Source: Candidatus Gallimonas merdae (GTDB lineage: Bacteria; Bacillota; Clostridia; Christensenellales; Borkfalkiaceae). Taken from it: DNA of 64,000 nt. Position 1 is the stretch's first letter. Each line of letters starts with the position of its first letter. This document shows positions 43,984 to 51,419 of this stretch, piece by piece. Location of the stretch: the NCBI GenBank assembly GCA_904419525.1, contig CAJFRT010000009.1, positions 1 through 64,000 on the forward strand, written 5' to 3'. The position numbers and the translations under genes were made by a program. Under the pieces are notes generated by a model. That model saw only the letters and a program-made list of their open reading frames with translations. It searched no databases and was not told the origin of the DNA.

Positions 43984-45266
43984 GAACGGGGAACGAGCTT
44001 CTCCGTTCCGCCCATGTACGGACGCAGGACTTCGGGAATGTCCACGCTGCCGTCCGCATGGAGGTGATTTTCAAGAAACGCGATGAGCATACGGGGCGGC
44101 GCGACCACCGTGTTGTTGAGCGTATGCGCAAAACTCGAACCCTTTTCCGTCTTGTAGCGGATGCCGAGGCGCCTCGCCTGCGCGTCCGTCAGGTTGGAAC
44201 AGGAGCCCACCTCGAAATACTTTTTCTGGCGGGGGCTCCAGGCCTCCACGTCCACGCTCCTGTATTTGAGATCGGCCAGATCGCCCGAGCAGCACTCCAG
44301 CGTGCGGACGGGGATCCCCATCGAGACGAACAGCTCGACCGTGTAGTGCCACATCCTGTCGTACCACATCTCGCTTTCCTCGGGCTTGCAGACGACGATC
44401 ATCTCCTGCTTTTCAAACTGGTGGATGCGGTAGATGCCGCGCTCCTCCAGCCCGTGCGCGCCCTTTTCCTTGCGGAAACAGGGGGAATAGCTGGTGAGCG
44501 TCAGCGGCAGCTTTTCGGCGGGGATCGTCGTGTTCATGAAGCGGCCGATCATGGAGTGTTCGCTGGTGCCGATCAGGTAGAGGTCCTCGCCCTCGATCTT
44601 GTACATCATGCCCTCCATTTCCTCGAAGCTCATGACGCCGGACACCACGTCCGAACGGATCATGAAGGGCGGAATGCAGTAGGTGAACCCCTTGCCGATC
44701 ATGAAATCGCGCGCATAGGCGAGCACCGCGGAATGCAGCCTTGCCACATCGCCGATGAGATAGTAAAAGCCCTGTCCGCTCGTGCGGCGGGCGCTGTCCA
44801 GGTCGATCGCCCCCAGCCGTTCGAGAATGTCCACATGGTACGGGACCTCAAAATCGGGCACTTTGGGCTCGAGAAAGCGCTCGCGTTCGACGTTTTCCGT
44901 GTCGTTCCTGCCGATGGGCGTATCCGCGGAAATGAAGTTGGGCAGGCGCATCATGATGGCTTTCAGGCGCGCCCCGGCCTCCTCCGCCTCCGTCTCGATA
45001 TCCGCAAGGCGCGCCGCGTCCGCATTCACCTGCGCCTTGACGGCCTCCGCTTCCTGCGTCTTTTTCTCGCGCATGAGCATGCCGATCTGCTTGGAGAGCG
45101 CGTTCCGCGCGGCGCGCAGAGCGTCCCCCTCCGTCTGAAGCGCGCGGCGCTTTTCGTCGAGGGCAAGCGCTTCGTCCACGAGCGGAAGTTTGTTTTCCTG
45201 GAATTTCTTTTTCAGATTTTCGCGCACGCGGTCGGGGTCGGCGCGAAGGATCGCAATGTCAATCAT
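43980..45266 (-). CDS. serS: Seryl-tRNA synthetase
   Basis: 428 residues. The N-terminal long coiled-coil arm (EALALDEKRRALQTEGDALR region) grips tRNA-Ser. The class II core has motif 2 (SPCFRKEKGAHGLEERGIYRIHQFEKQE) and motif 3 (ALNNT-type HTLNNTVVAPPRMLIAFLENH). The ATG at 45266 (MIDIAIL) is preceded by AGAGG. It is the first gene of the serS–exonuclease–rsmF operon, with a consensus promoter and no T-box. Confidence 0.97.
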   Translation of the reverse strand: MIDIAILRADPDRVRENLKKKFQENKLPLVDEALALDEKRRALQTEGDALRAARNALSKQIGMLMREKKTQEAEAVKAQVNADAARLADIETEAEEAGARLKAIMMRLPNFISADTPIGRNDTENVERERFLEPKVPDFEVPYHVDILERLGAIDLDSARRTSGQGFYYLIGDVARLHSAVLAYARDFMIGKGFTYCIPPFMIRSDVVSGVMSFEEMEGMMYKIEGEDLYLIGTSEHSMIGRFMNTTIPAEKLPLTLTSYSPCFRKEKGAHGLEERGIYRIHQFEKQEMIVVCKPEESEMWYDRMWHYTVELFVSMGIPVRTLECCSGDLADLKYRSVDVEAWSPRQKKYFEVGSCSNLTDAQARRLGIRYKTEKGSSFAHTLNNTVVAPPRMLIAFLENHLHADGSVDIPEVLRPYMGGTEKLVPRS

Positions 45267-45289
45267 ATCTGCCTCTTGCGTTTTTTTCA

Positions 45290-45318
45290 ATTATACACTC
45301 TTTTTCACCGAATTGCAA
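45290..45318 (-). promoter_or_regulatory. Promoter of the serS operon
   Basis: TTGCAA (45313-45318), a 17-base spacer, TATAAT (45290-45295). Confidence 0.82.
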
Positions 45319-45367
45319 CCGTCCCCGTGCGGCAGTGCGAAAAAAAGCGAAACTCTTTGCGTTATTT

Positions 45368-45396
45368 TTGACATTTGCGCGCATACGGTGTATAAT
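45368..45396 (+). promoter_or_regulatory. Consensus promoter of the P-type ATPase
   Basis: TTGACA (45368-45373), a 17-base spacer, TATAAT (45391-45396). Divergent from the serS promoter. Confidence 0.9.
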
Positions 45397-45428
45397 AGAG
45401 AAAATACTACCCGACGGGGGAACGTACA

Positions 45429-48005
45429 TTGAACAAGCAGGACGCCCGGCAGTTCGCCGAAGAGCCGCAGGACGAGCAGGAAGAGCAGGAAAAAGAGAAA
45501 CGCTTTTCCGAGCGCGTGACAGGCGGCGGCGCGGTGCAGAAAGAGCAGGCCGAAAGAAAGCGGCTCATGAAGGAATTCCGCCGCGCAAAACATATCCCCG
45601 CCGCCGAAGAGGTGGAACGCTTTGAGCCGTCGCCCGAAAAGGGGCTCACCTCCGAGCAGGTGGAACTGCGCTTTTCGCAGTTTTTATTCAACGACGTCAA
45701 TAAAAAGTACTCCAAATCCTACACGAGCATCTTCGTGGGGAACATCTGCACGTTCTTCAACCTGCTGTGCCTGATCGTGGCGCTCGCACTCGTCTATGCG
45801 GGCGCACCCGTGTCGCAGTTCCTGTTCGTTGCCATCTTCGCGGCGAACCTGCTCATCGGGATCGTGCAGGAGATCCTGGCCAAAAAGCAGATCGACAAGC
45901 TCTCCGTGCTCATATCGGCGACCGCCAAGGTCATGCGCGACGGCGTAAAACAGGAGATCGGAGTGCGGGACATCGTCCTCGACGATATCATTCTTCTTGA
46001 GGCCGGACAGCAGATCCCGGCCGACTGCATTCTGCTCGACGGCAATGTGGAGATCAACGAATCGCTTCTGACGGGCGAATCGGTCCCCGTCAAGAAGGCG
46101 GCGGGCGAGACGCTGTACGCGGGCTCCTACGTGGCGAGCGGCAGCTGCCGCGTGCGCGCCGACAAGGTGGGCAAAGCGACCTACCTCAATTCCCTGACCT
46201 CCAAGGCCAAAAAATATAAAAAGCCGCGTTCGGAGATCATGAACTCCATTCGCCTGTTTATCCGCGTCATCGGCGTGCTCATCCCCTTTGTGGCCGCGGC
46301 GATGTTCTGGATCAACTGGCAGGCGACGGGCGCGGACATGAGCCTGACCATTCAGTTTACGGGCGCCGTGATCATCGGCATGATCCCCTCGGGACTGCTG
46401 CTTCTGACCTCCTTTGCCATGGCGATCGGCGTCATGCGCCTTGCCAAAAAACAGACGCTCGTACAGGATCTGTATTCGCTTGAAATGCTTGCGCGCGTCA
46501 ACGTGCTGTGCCTTGACAAGACGGGCACGATCACGGACGGCCGCATGACCGTGAACGACTGCATGATCTTAAACAACTTTGTGGACTACACGTTGGAAGA
46601 GGTCATGGGCAGCATGCTCTTTGCTCTTGAGGACAACAACCAGACTTCCATTGCGCTCTACAACCGGTTCGGGCACTCCAATGCCCTGCGCGCGACGGCG
46701 ACCATTCCCTTTTCCAGCAAGCGCAAGCTCTCCGCCGTCACGTTCGGCGAGACGGGCACGTTCGCGATGGGTGCGCCCGAATTTGTCCTGCGCCCCATGC
46801 CGCCCAAGATCGACAAGATCGTCAAACAGTACGCCGCGGCAGGCATGCGCGTCCTGCTGCTGGCCTACTCCCCCAGCCCCATTTCGGGCGGACGGCTCCC
46901 CTCGCTCTTCCGCCCCGCGGCGATCATCACCCTTGCGGATAACATCCGCTCGGACGCGATCGACACCATCAAATGGTTCCGCGAAAACGATGTGGAGATC
47001 AAGATCATCTCCGGCGACAACCCCGTGACCGTGTCCGAAGTGGCGCGCCGCGTGGGCGTGAAAAACGCCGGGCAGTACATCTCCCTCGACGGCCTGACCG
47101 ACATCGAGGTGGAAAACGTCGCCAATCAGTACACCGTGTTCGGACGCGTCACCCCCGAACAGAAGGCGATCCTGGTGCGCACCATCAAAAAACAGGGAAA
47201 CACCGTCGCCATGACGGGAGACGGCGTGAACGATATCCTCGCGCTCAAAGAGGCCGACTGTGCCGTATCCGTCGCCTCGGGCAGCGAGGCGGCGCGCAAC
47301 GTCTCACACCTTGTGCTGATGGACAACAACTTCCTGAACCTGCCCAACGTCGTCTACGAGGGCAGACGGGTCATCAACAACATCAAATCGAGCGCGGCAC
47401 TCTACATCATGAAGACGCTTTTCACCGTGCTTCTGGCGGCATTCTGCTTTATCCTCGGTTCGCAGTATTTCTTTACGACGAACAACATGCTGCTGTTCGA
47501 GACGCTCGTCACCGCGCTCCCCTCCGTCGTGCTTGCCCTGCAGCCGAACGGCGAACGCGTCAAAGGGAAATTTATCCCATACGTCCTGTCGCGATCTATT
47601 CCGGGCGCCGTCACATTGATCCTGTGCGTGCTTGCCGTCTATGTGGGCGTCACGGTCGCGCCGGCTGAATTCGGAACCATGCAGATCGCCGTCACGGTCA
47701 AGGGCGAGGAGATGCAGCTCATCAACCCGCTCTTCGTGCTGGCAGTCTCTTTCGGCGGACTGGTCATGCTGTCCAGGATCCTCAAGCCGTTCAACCTGCT
47801 GCGCGCCGCGATCTACGCGGTCTCTGTGGGCGTGAGCATTCTTGTGCTCGCCGTCCCCTTCCTCGGCGAACTGGTCTATACGGGCTGGACGACGGTGCAG
47901 CTTTCGCTGACGCAGATCCTGTACATCGTCTGCATCGTGCTTGCCGCCTTCCCCGTTTCCAACCTGCTCGTGCGGCTGTGCGATCTGATGAATCCATCGG
48001 AGTGA
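45429..48005 (+). CDS. Cation-translocating P-type ATPase
   Basis: 858 residues. A charged E/Q/K-rich N-terminal extension (about 55 residues) precedes the E1-E2 domain (LLTGESVPVKK, TGES actuator). The phosphorylation site DKTGTITDGRM and the hinge TGDGVNDILALKEADCAV are intact. About ten membrane helices are present. The fourth helix reads GMIPSGLLLL instead of the PEGL of calcium pumps, so the ion is uncertain (magnesium, manganese or other). The TTG start at 45429 has GGGGGAA upstream; an ATG at 45567 is the alternative. Confidence 0.9.
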   Translation: MNKQDARQFAEEPQDEQEEQEKEKRFSERVTGGGAVQKEQAERKRLMKEFRRAKHIPAAEEVERFEPSPEKGLTSEQVELRFSQFLFNDVNKKYSKSYTSIFVGNICTFFNLLCLIVALALVYAGAPVSQFLFVAIFAANLLIGIVQEILAKKQIDKLSVLISATAKVMRDGVKQEIGVRDIVLDDIILLEAGQQIPADCILLDGNVEINESLLTGESVPVKKAAGETLYAGSYVASGSCRVRADKVGKATYLNSLTSKAKKYKKPRSEIMNSIRLFIRVIGVLIPFVAAAMFWINWQATGADMSLTIQFTGAVIIGMIPSGLLLLTSFAMAIGVMRLAKKQTLVQDLYSLEMLARVNVLCLDKTGTITDGRMTVNDCMILNNFVDYTLEEVMGSMLFALEDNNQTSIALYNRFGHSNALRATATIPFSSKRKLSAVTFGETGTFAMGAPEFVLRPMPPKIDKIVKQYAAAGMRVLLLAYSPSPISGGRLPSLFRPAAIITLADNIRSDAIDTIKWFRENDVEIKIISGDNPVTVSEVARRVGVKNAGQYISLDGLTDIEVENVANQYTVFGRVTPEQKAILVRTIKKQGNTVAMTGDGVNDILALKEADCAVSVASGSEAARNVSHLVLMDNNFLNLPNVVYEGRRVINNIKSSAALYIMKTLFTVLLAAFCFILGSQYFFTTNNMLLFETLVTALPSVVLALQPNGERVKGKFIPYVLSRSIPGAVTLILCVLAVYVGVTVAPAEFGTMQIAVTVKGEEMQLINPLFVLAVSFGGLVMLSRILKPFNLLRAAIYAVSVGVSILVLAVPFLGELVYTGWTTVQLSLTQILYIVCIVLAAFPVSNLLVRLCDLMNPSE

Positions 48006-48012
48006 CGATAAC

Positions 48013-48054
48013 AAAAAACGTGCCCGACGCTTTCGCGTCGGGCACGTTTTTTTT
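48013..48054. terminator. Terminator of the P-type ATPase
   Basis: AACGTGCCCGACGC, loop TTTC, complementary arm, then eight T. Confidence 0.95.
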
Positions 48055-48195
48055 GATTCCGCCGTTGCTGTCTGGTCCGGCCGGGACAGACCGGTTTTGC
48101 GGCCGTTCCGCCACCTCCTGCCGGAAACGGTACAAACAGCGCGCGATCGCAACGATACGGACAAAACGCCGGGAATTTTGGCGTTCCGATGTCCG

Positions 48196-48579
48196 TCAAA
48201 CCGTTTTTTCGACGATCTCGCCGCCGCACTGCGAACAGAACTTCTCGCCTTCCTTGGCGGCGTGTCCGCACTTTACGCATACGCGCCGGCGCTCCACGAT
48301 CTTCCCGCCGCAATCGGGGCAGAACTTTTCCGAAGGTTCCGCTTTCCGTCCGCATTTCTCGCAGACGCGGGATTCCTCCCTTGCCTTCTGCTCCTCCGCT
48401 TCCGCCTTCTCTTTTTCTTCCCTGCGCTCTTCCGCCTTTTCCCGCGCGCGATCCATGGCTCCGTCCACGGCGTCTTCCGCCTTTTCCCGCGCCGCGTCCG
48501 CCACCTTTTCGACCGCTTCGTCCTTGGCCTTGCCGAGCCACTCGGAGAAATTTTCCTTGAGTTTATCAAACAATCCCAT
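48196..48579 (-). CDS. Double zinc-ribbon protein with coiled coil
   Basis: 127 residues. An amphipathic, highly charged N-terminal helix (MGLFDKLKENFSEWLGKAKDEA..., to about residue 70) is followed by two zinc ribbons, CEKCGRKAEPSEKFCPDCGG and CVKCGHAAKEGEKFCSQCGG. GAGGTGGG precedes the ATG at 48579. No membrane segment. Function unknown; such ribbons often mediate protein contacts. Confidence 0.78.
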   Translation of the reverse strand: MGLFDKLKENFSEWLGKAKDEAVEKVADAAREKAEDAVDGAMDRAREKAEERREEKEKAEAEEQKAREESRVCEKCGRKAEPSEKFCPDCGGKIVERRRVCVKCGHAAKEGEKFCSQCGGEIVEKTV

Positions 48580-48663
48580 TATTCCCACCTCATCTGAAAA
48601 GTTACTTTCATTATACAAGAATTCTTTGAAAACGTCAACAGAATTACTAAAAACAGGGAGATG

Positions 48664-48695
48664 AAAAATGTCCGCACGGCATTGCCGTGCGGACA
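48664..48695 (-). terminator. Terminator of the metallophosphoesterase
   Basis: A 12-bp stem TGTCCGCACGGC/GCCGTGCGGACA, then TTTTT on the minus strand. Confidence 0.88.
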
Positions 48696-48716
48696 CCTTG
48701 ATCGATCGGCCGTCCT

Positions 48717-51086
48717 TTAGCTCTTCTTCCTGACGATCAGCACCGCAACGGCGGCCGCGCCGACCGCGAGCACCGCGGAGATCGCGGCTCCGATTCCGAG
48801 CGCCGCACCTGCCGTAAGGCCTTCGCCGTCGTCCGAAGCTCCGGCATCGGCGTTGTTTTCAGACGAAGGCGGTGTCACCGCCGTTTCCTCAGGCTGCACA
48901 TAGATGTTGAAACTTGCGCTCTTCCCGCCGTAGGACACAGTGATCGTCTTCATTCCCGCCGTGCTCATATCCGCTTCGGATACCGTGTACCCCCTGACTT
49001 CGCGCGCCATCGCGGGAGCGATGGAAATTACGGAAAGTCCCGTAAGATCAAGCGTTTCCCCGATCTTGTAGACGGTCTTTGCCGGCGCGGAGACCGTGAG
49101 CGCTTCCGTCCTCTGGAACGAGAAACGGGAATCGAAATCAAAGTCGTACGTTCTCTCGTTGCCGCTGCCCGTCATGAAGTTCAGGTCAAAATATCCCGTT
49201 TTGTCGGCCTCGTCGCGCGAAGCCTCATAGGGCGAGAAGGTCGAGAAATAGATCTTGTTGTCTGTCTCGTCCATTTCCATGAAACGATACCATGCGTTTC
49301 CGCCGTTATAGCTGAACTGATAATCCACAAGCATGCCGATGACGGGATTCCCGAAATCGTTCGTCAGATCGATGAATCCGGAGCCGTGATTGTGCCCGCC
49401 CGTCAGCATGAACACGTTGTCGTGCTTTTTGGCCACTTCCCAGATGCGCTCGCCCTGTTCGTTGAGGGTGCATTCGTCCGGTTCCGCCGCACTGCACGAG
49501 AAAATGTTGTGCGACGTAATCATTGCAGGATAACCGGGATACGCGCTGAGCACTTTTTCCAGCCATGCCAGTTCCGTATCGTTGGGTTCATACATGAGCT
49601 GAATGAGCAGATATGTATAGCTGCCGCCCTCAACGAAAGTATAGCTTGCGGCCTGGCGGGTATCCTCCCCCGCCGGCTCGAACACGACCGTATTGCCGTT
49701 TTCCGCCATAGCGGCGGCATATGCGGAGTTTTCGCCGAAATATTTGTGATAGCTGGTCAGATCAGAACCGCTGAAATCATGGTTCCCCGGCACGAACGTC
49801 GTGGGGATACCGGCTTCGGCAAGGGGCAGGAACGCCTGCTCTGCGTTCTGCCACTGTTCATCGGCGTTCCAGTTCTCCACAAGGTCGCCGACGTGCATGA
49901 CGCCTTTCAGTCCGATCTCATCGCGGTTTTCGATCATCCACGACGTTGCGGCGTCCGATACTTCGGGCGTAAATTTAATGGTGTTCTGCGTATCGGGAAG
50001 ATAGGCAAAGGTGTAGTTGCCCTCGTTTTTAAGCGCATACGGCTGATTGTTCCCGAACGATCCGACATAGGGCTTGGGATCGAACAGCCAGTCGCTTTCG
50101 TCGAGCGCGCCCTCGGAGATGCGGATCTCCTGAATGTTGCCCCGCAAAAGCTTGGTGACTAGGTCGTTCCCGAATTGAGAATCGCACCATCTGTACGACG
50201 CATCGCTGATAACCGCGCCGATGCGGAATTTGCCGCCGTCCGGATCCTCATCGGACGCATACATGCCGTCCATGCCGCCGCCCGTATAATTGCGGAAAGA
50301 TTCGCCCGAATTGGTAAAGCATTTGAGCGCATCGCCGTTTCCGTCGCAGGTGATGGCGATGTGATACCACGCACCGCCGTTATCCATGGAAAGCCCCCAC
50401 AGCGTACTGTTATACTTGCTGTTCGCGGCGTTCTGCGTCATATACTGGATCTCCTTGCAATTGGAGATATTTACCTGCATGGTGCCGTGATGTCCCTCGT
50501 AATCCCACTGTCCCGATCCGAGCTGTGCGCCGCTCCCTTCGCGGGCCAGAATGTTCATCCAGGCATCGGACGCATCGTAATCTTCCGGCATCATGAAGAC
50601 GATTTCAATGGTGTAGCCGTTCTCAAACGTCTGCGTGTTGATGGGCGCGCCGTCCTTGGTCCGCAGATAGGCGTATTCAAGGTCATTGAGAATGTAGTTT
50701 TCGCGCGTTTCCCCCGTGAGCTCGTCAAGCTGAGCCTGGTCATCGGCTTTCAGTCCGCTGAATTTCATACTGCCCGCGTCCTGCGCGCCCGTCATGGACT
50801 TCTCTTCAAGGGTCAGAAAGTCCGAAGCCTTTGCGCCGTTGTCCGAAACGACCAGTTCCAGATCGTTGCCGTTCCCGCTTGCATCGGAAATGACAAGCGT
50901 ATTGTCCTCCGCCGAACCCTGCGCGGAAGACGCGTTGAATTTCCAGTCTGCATAGACGGCGGGTGCACCGTCGGCAGGCTCCGCCGCGGAAGCCGTCCGC
51001 GGAAGTGCAGCGAGTGTGCCCGTGAGCGTCGGCACGGATGCGATCGCCAGGGCAAGTGCGAGTGAAGTTTTTCCTTTCTGCTGCAT
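48717..51086 (-). CDS. Secreted, membrane-anchored metallophosphoesterase with LamG-like domain
   Basis: 789 residues. The signal peptide ends near TASAAEP. A concanavalin/LamG-like domain (about 45-340) precedes a calcineurin-type phosphoesterase (about 350-620) with YLPDTQN, HVGDLVENW, PGNHDFSG, ITSHNIFS and TGGHNHGSG metal-ligand motifs. A bacterial Ig-like domain and a C-terminal membrane helix with RKKS tail follow. It should hydrolyse phosphate esters on the cell surface. AAAAGGAG precedes the ATG. Three 11-bp-phased Pho-type repeats lie upstream, supporting phosphate-starvation control. Confidence 0.85.
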   Translation of the reverse strand: MQQKGKTSLALALAIASVPTLTGTLAALPRTASAAEPADGAPAVYADWKFNASSAQGSAEDNTLVISDASGNGNDLELVVSDNGAKASDFLTLEEKSMTGAQDAGSMKFSGLKADDQAQLDELTGETRENYILNDLEYAYLRTKDGAPINTQTFENGYTIEIVFMMPEDYDASDAWMNILAREGSGAQLGSGQWDYEGHHGTMQVNISNCKEIQYMTQNAANSKYNSTLWGLSMDNGGAWYHIAITCDGNGDALKCFTNSGESFRNYTGGGMDGMYASDEDPDGGKFRIGAVISDASYRWCDSQFGNDLVTKLLRGNIQEIRISEGALDESDWLFDPKPYVGSFGNNQPYALKNEGNYTFAYLPDTQNTIKFTPEVSDAATSWMIENRDEIGLKGVMHVGDLVENWNADEQWQNAEQAFLPLAEAGIPTTFVPGNHDFSGSDLTSYHKYFGENSAYAAAMAENGNTVVFEPAGEDTRQAASYTFVEGGSYTYLLIQLMYEPNDTELAWLEKVLSAYPGYPAMITSHNIFSCSAAEPDECTLNEQGERIWEVAKKHDNVFMLTGGHNHGSGFIDLTNDFGNPVIGMLVDYQFSYNGGNAWYRFMEMDETDNKIYFSTFSPYEASRDEADKTGYFDLNFMTGSGNERTYDFDFDSRFSFQRTEALTVSAPAKTVYKIGETLDLTGLSVISIAPAMAREVRGYTVSEADMSTAGMKTITVSYGGKSASFNIYVQPEETAVTPPSSENNADAGASDDGEGLTAGAALGIGAAISAVLAVGAAAVAVLIVRKKS

Positions 51087-51123
51087 TGTTTTTTCTCCTT
51101 TTCTTTTTTCTTACAGCGTCCCC

Positions 51124-51189
51124 ATTATAGCATACGGGCCGGCAGAAAATTTACACAAAGTTGTAACGCATCTGTAATTTTTTTGTTAA
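51124..51189 (-). promoter_or_regulatory. Pho-box promoter of the metallophosphoesterase
   Basis: On the minus strand TTAACA (51184-51189), ATTACA (51173-51178) and GTTACA (51162-51167) are exactly 11 bases apart. TATAAT follows at 51124-51129. The boxes sit further from the -10 than at 15121-15357. Confidence 0.55.
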
Positions 51190-51272
51190 AAAAATACGCA
51201 ACATGTAACGAAAAATTTACAATACGACTGCCCTTTTTGAGCACCGTTTTCTGGCCAGGTACTCTGAAAATT

Positions 51273-51307
51273 AAAAAAAGGAACCTGCCCTGTGCAGGTC
51301 CCTTTTT
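51273..51307 (-). terminator. Terminator after the ppdK 3'-end remnant
   Basis: GGAACCTGC (51280-51288)/GCAGGTCCC (51294-51302) with one mismatch; seven T follow on the minus strand. Confidence 0.8.
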
Positions 51308-51318
51308 ATGTTCCGCAA

Positions 51319-51369
51319 TTACTTGCGGGGATTCCTGATGTTTGCCTGCGCCGCGGCAAGTCTCGCGAT
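51319..51369 (-). pseudogene. Duplicated 3' end of ppdK
   Basis: These 51 bases repeat the last 16 codons and stop of ppdK (51420-51470) with a single mismatch (51328 versus 51429), 101 bases downstream. Each copy is followed by a different terminator. This looks like what is left of a second ppdK copy or of a recombination event. Confidence 0.85.
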
Positions 51370-51372
51370 GTC

Positions 51373-51404
51373 AAAGAGCGGTTTGCCTGTGCAAACCGCT
51401 CTTT
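51373..51404 (-). terminator. Terminator of ppdK
   Basis: A 14-bp perfect stem AAAGAGCGGTTTGC/GCAAACCGCTCTTT with a 4-base loop, between the two copies of the ppdK 3' end. Confidence 0.8.
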
Positions 51405-51419
51405 TTCCGCTCGTATTCC

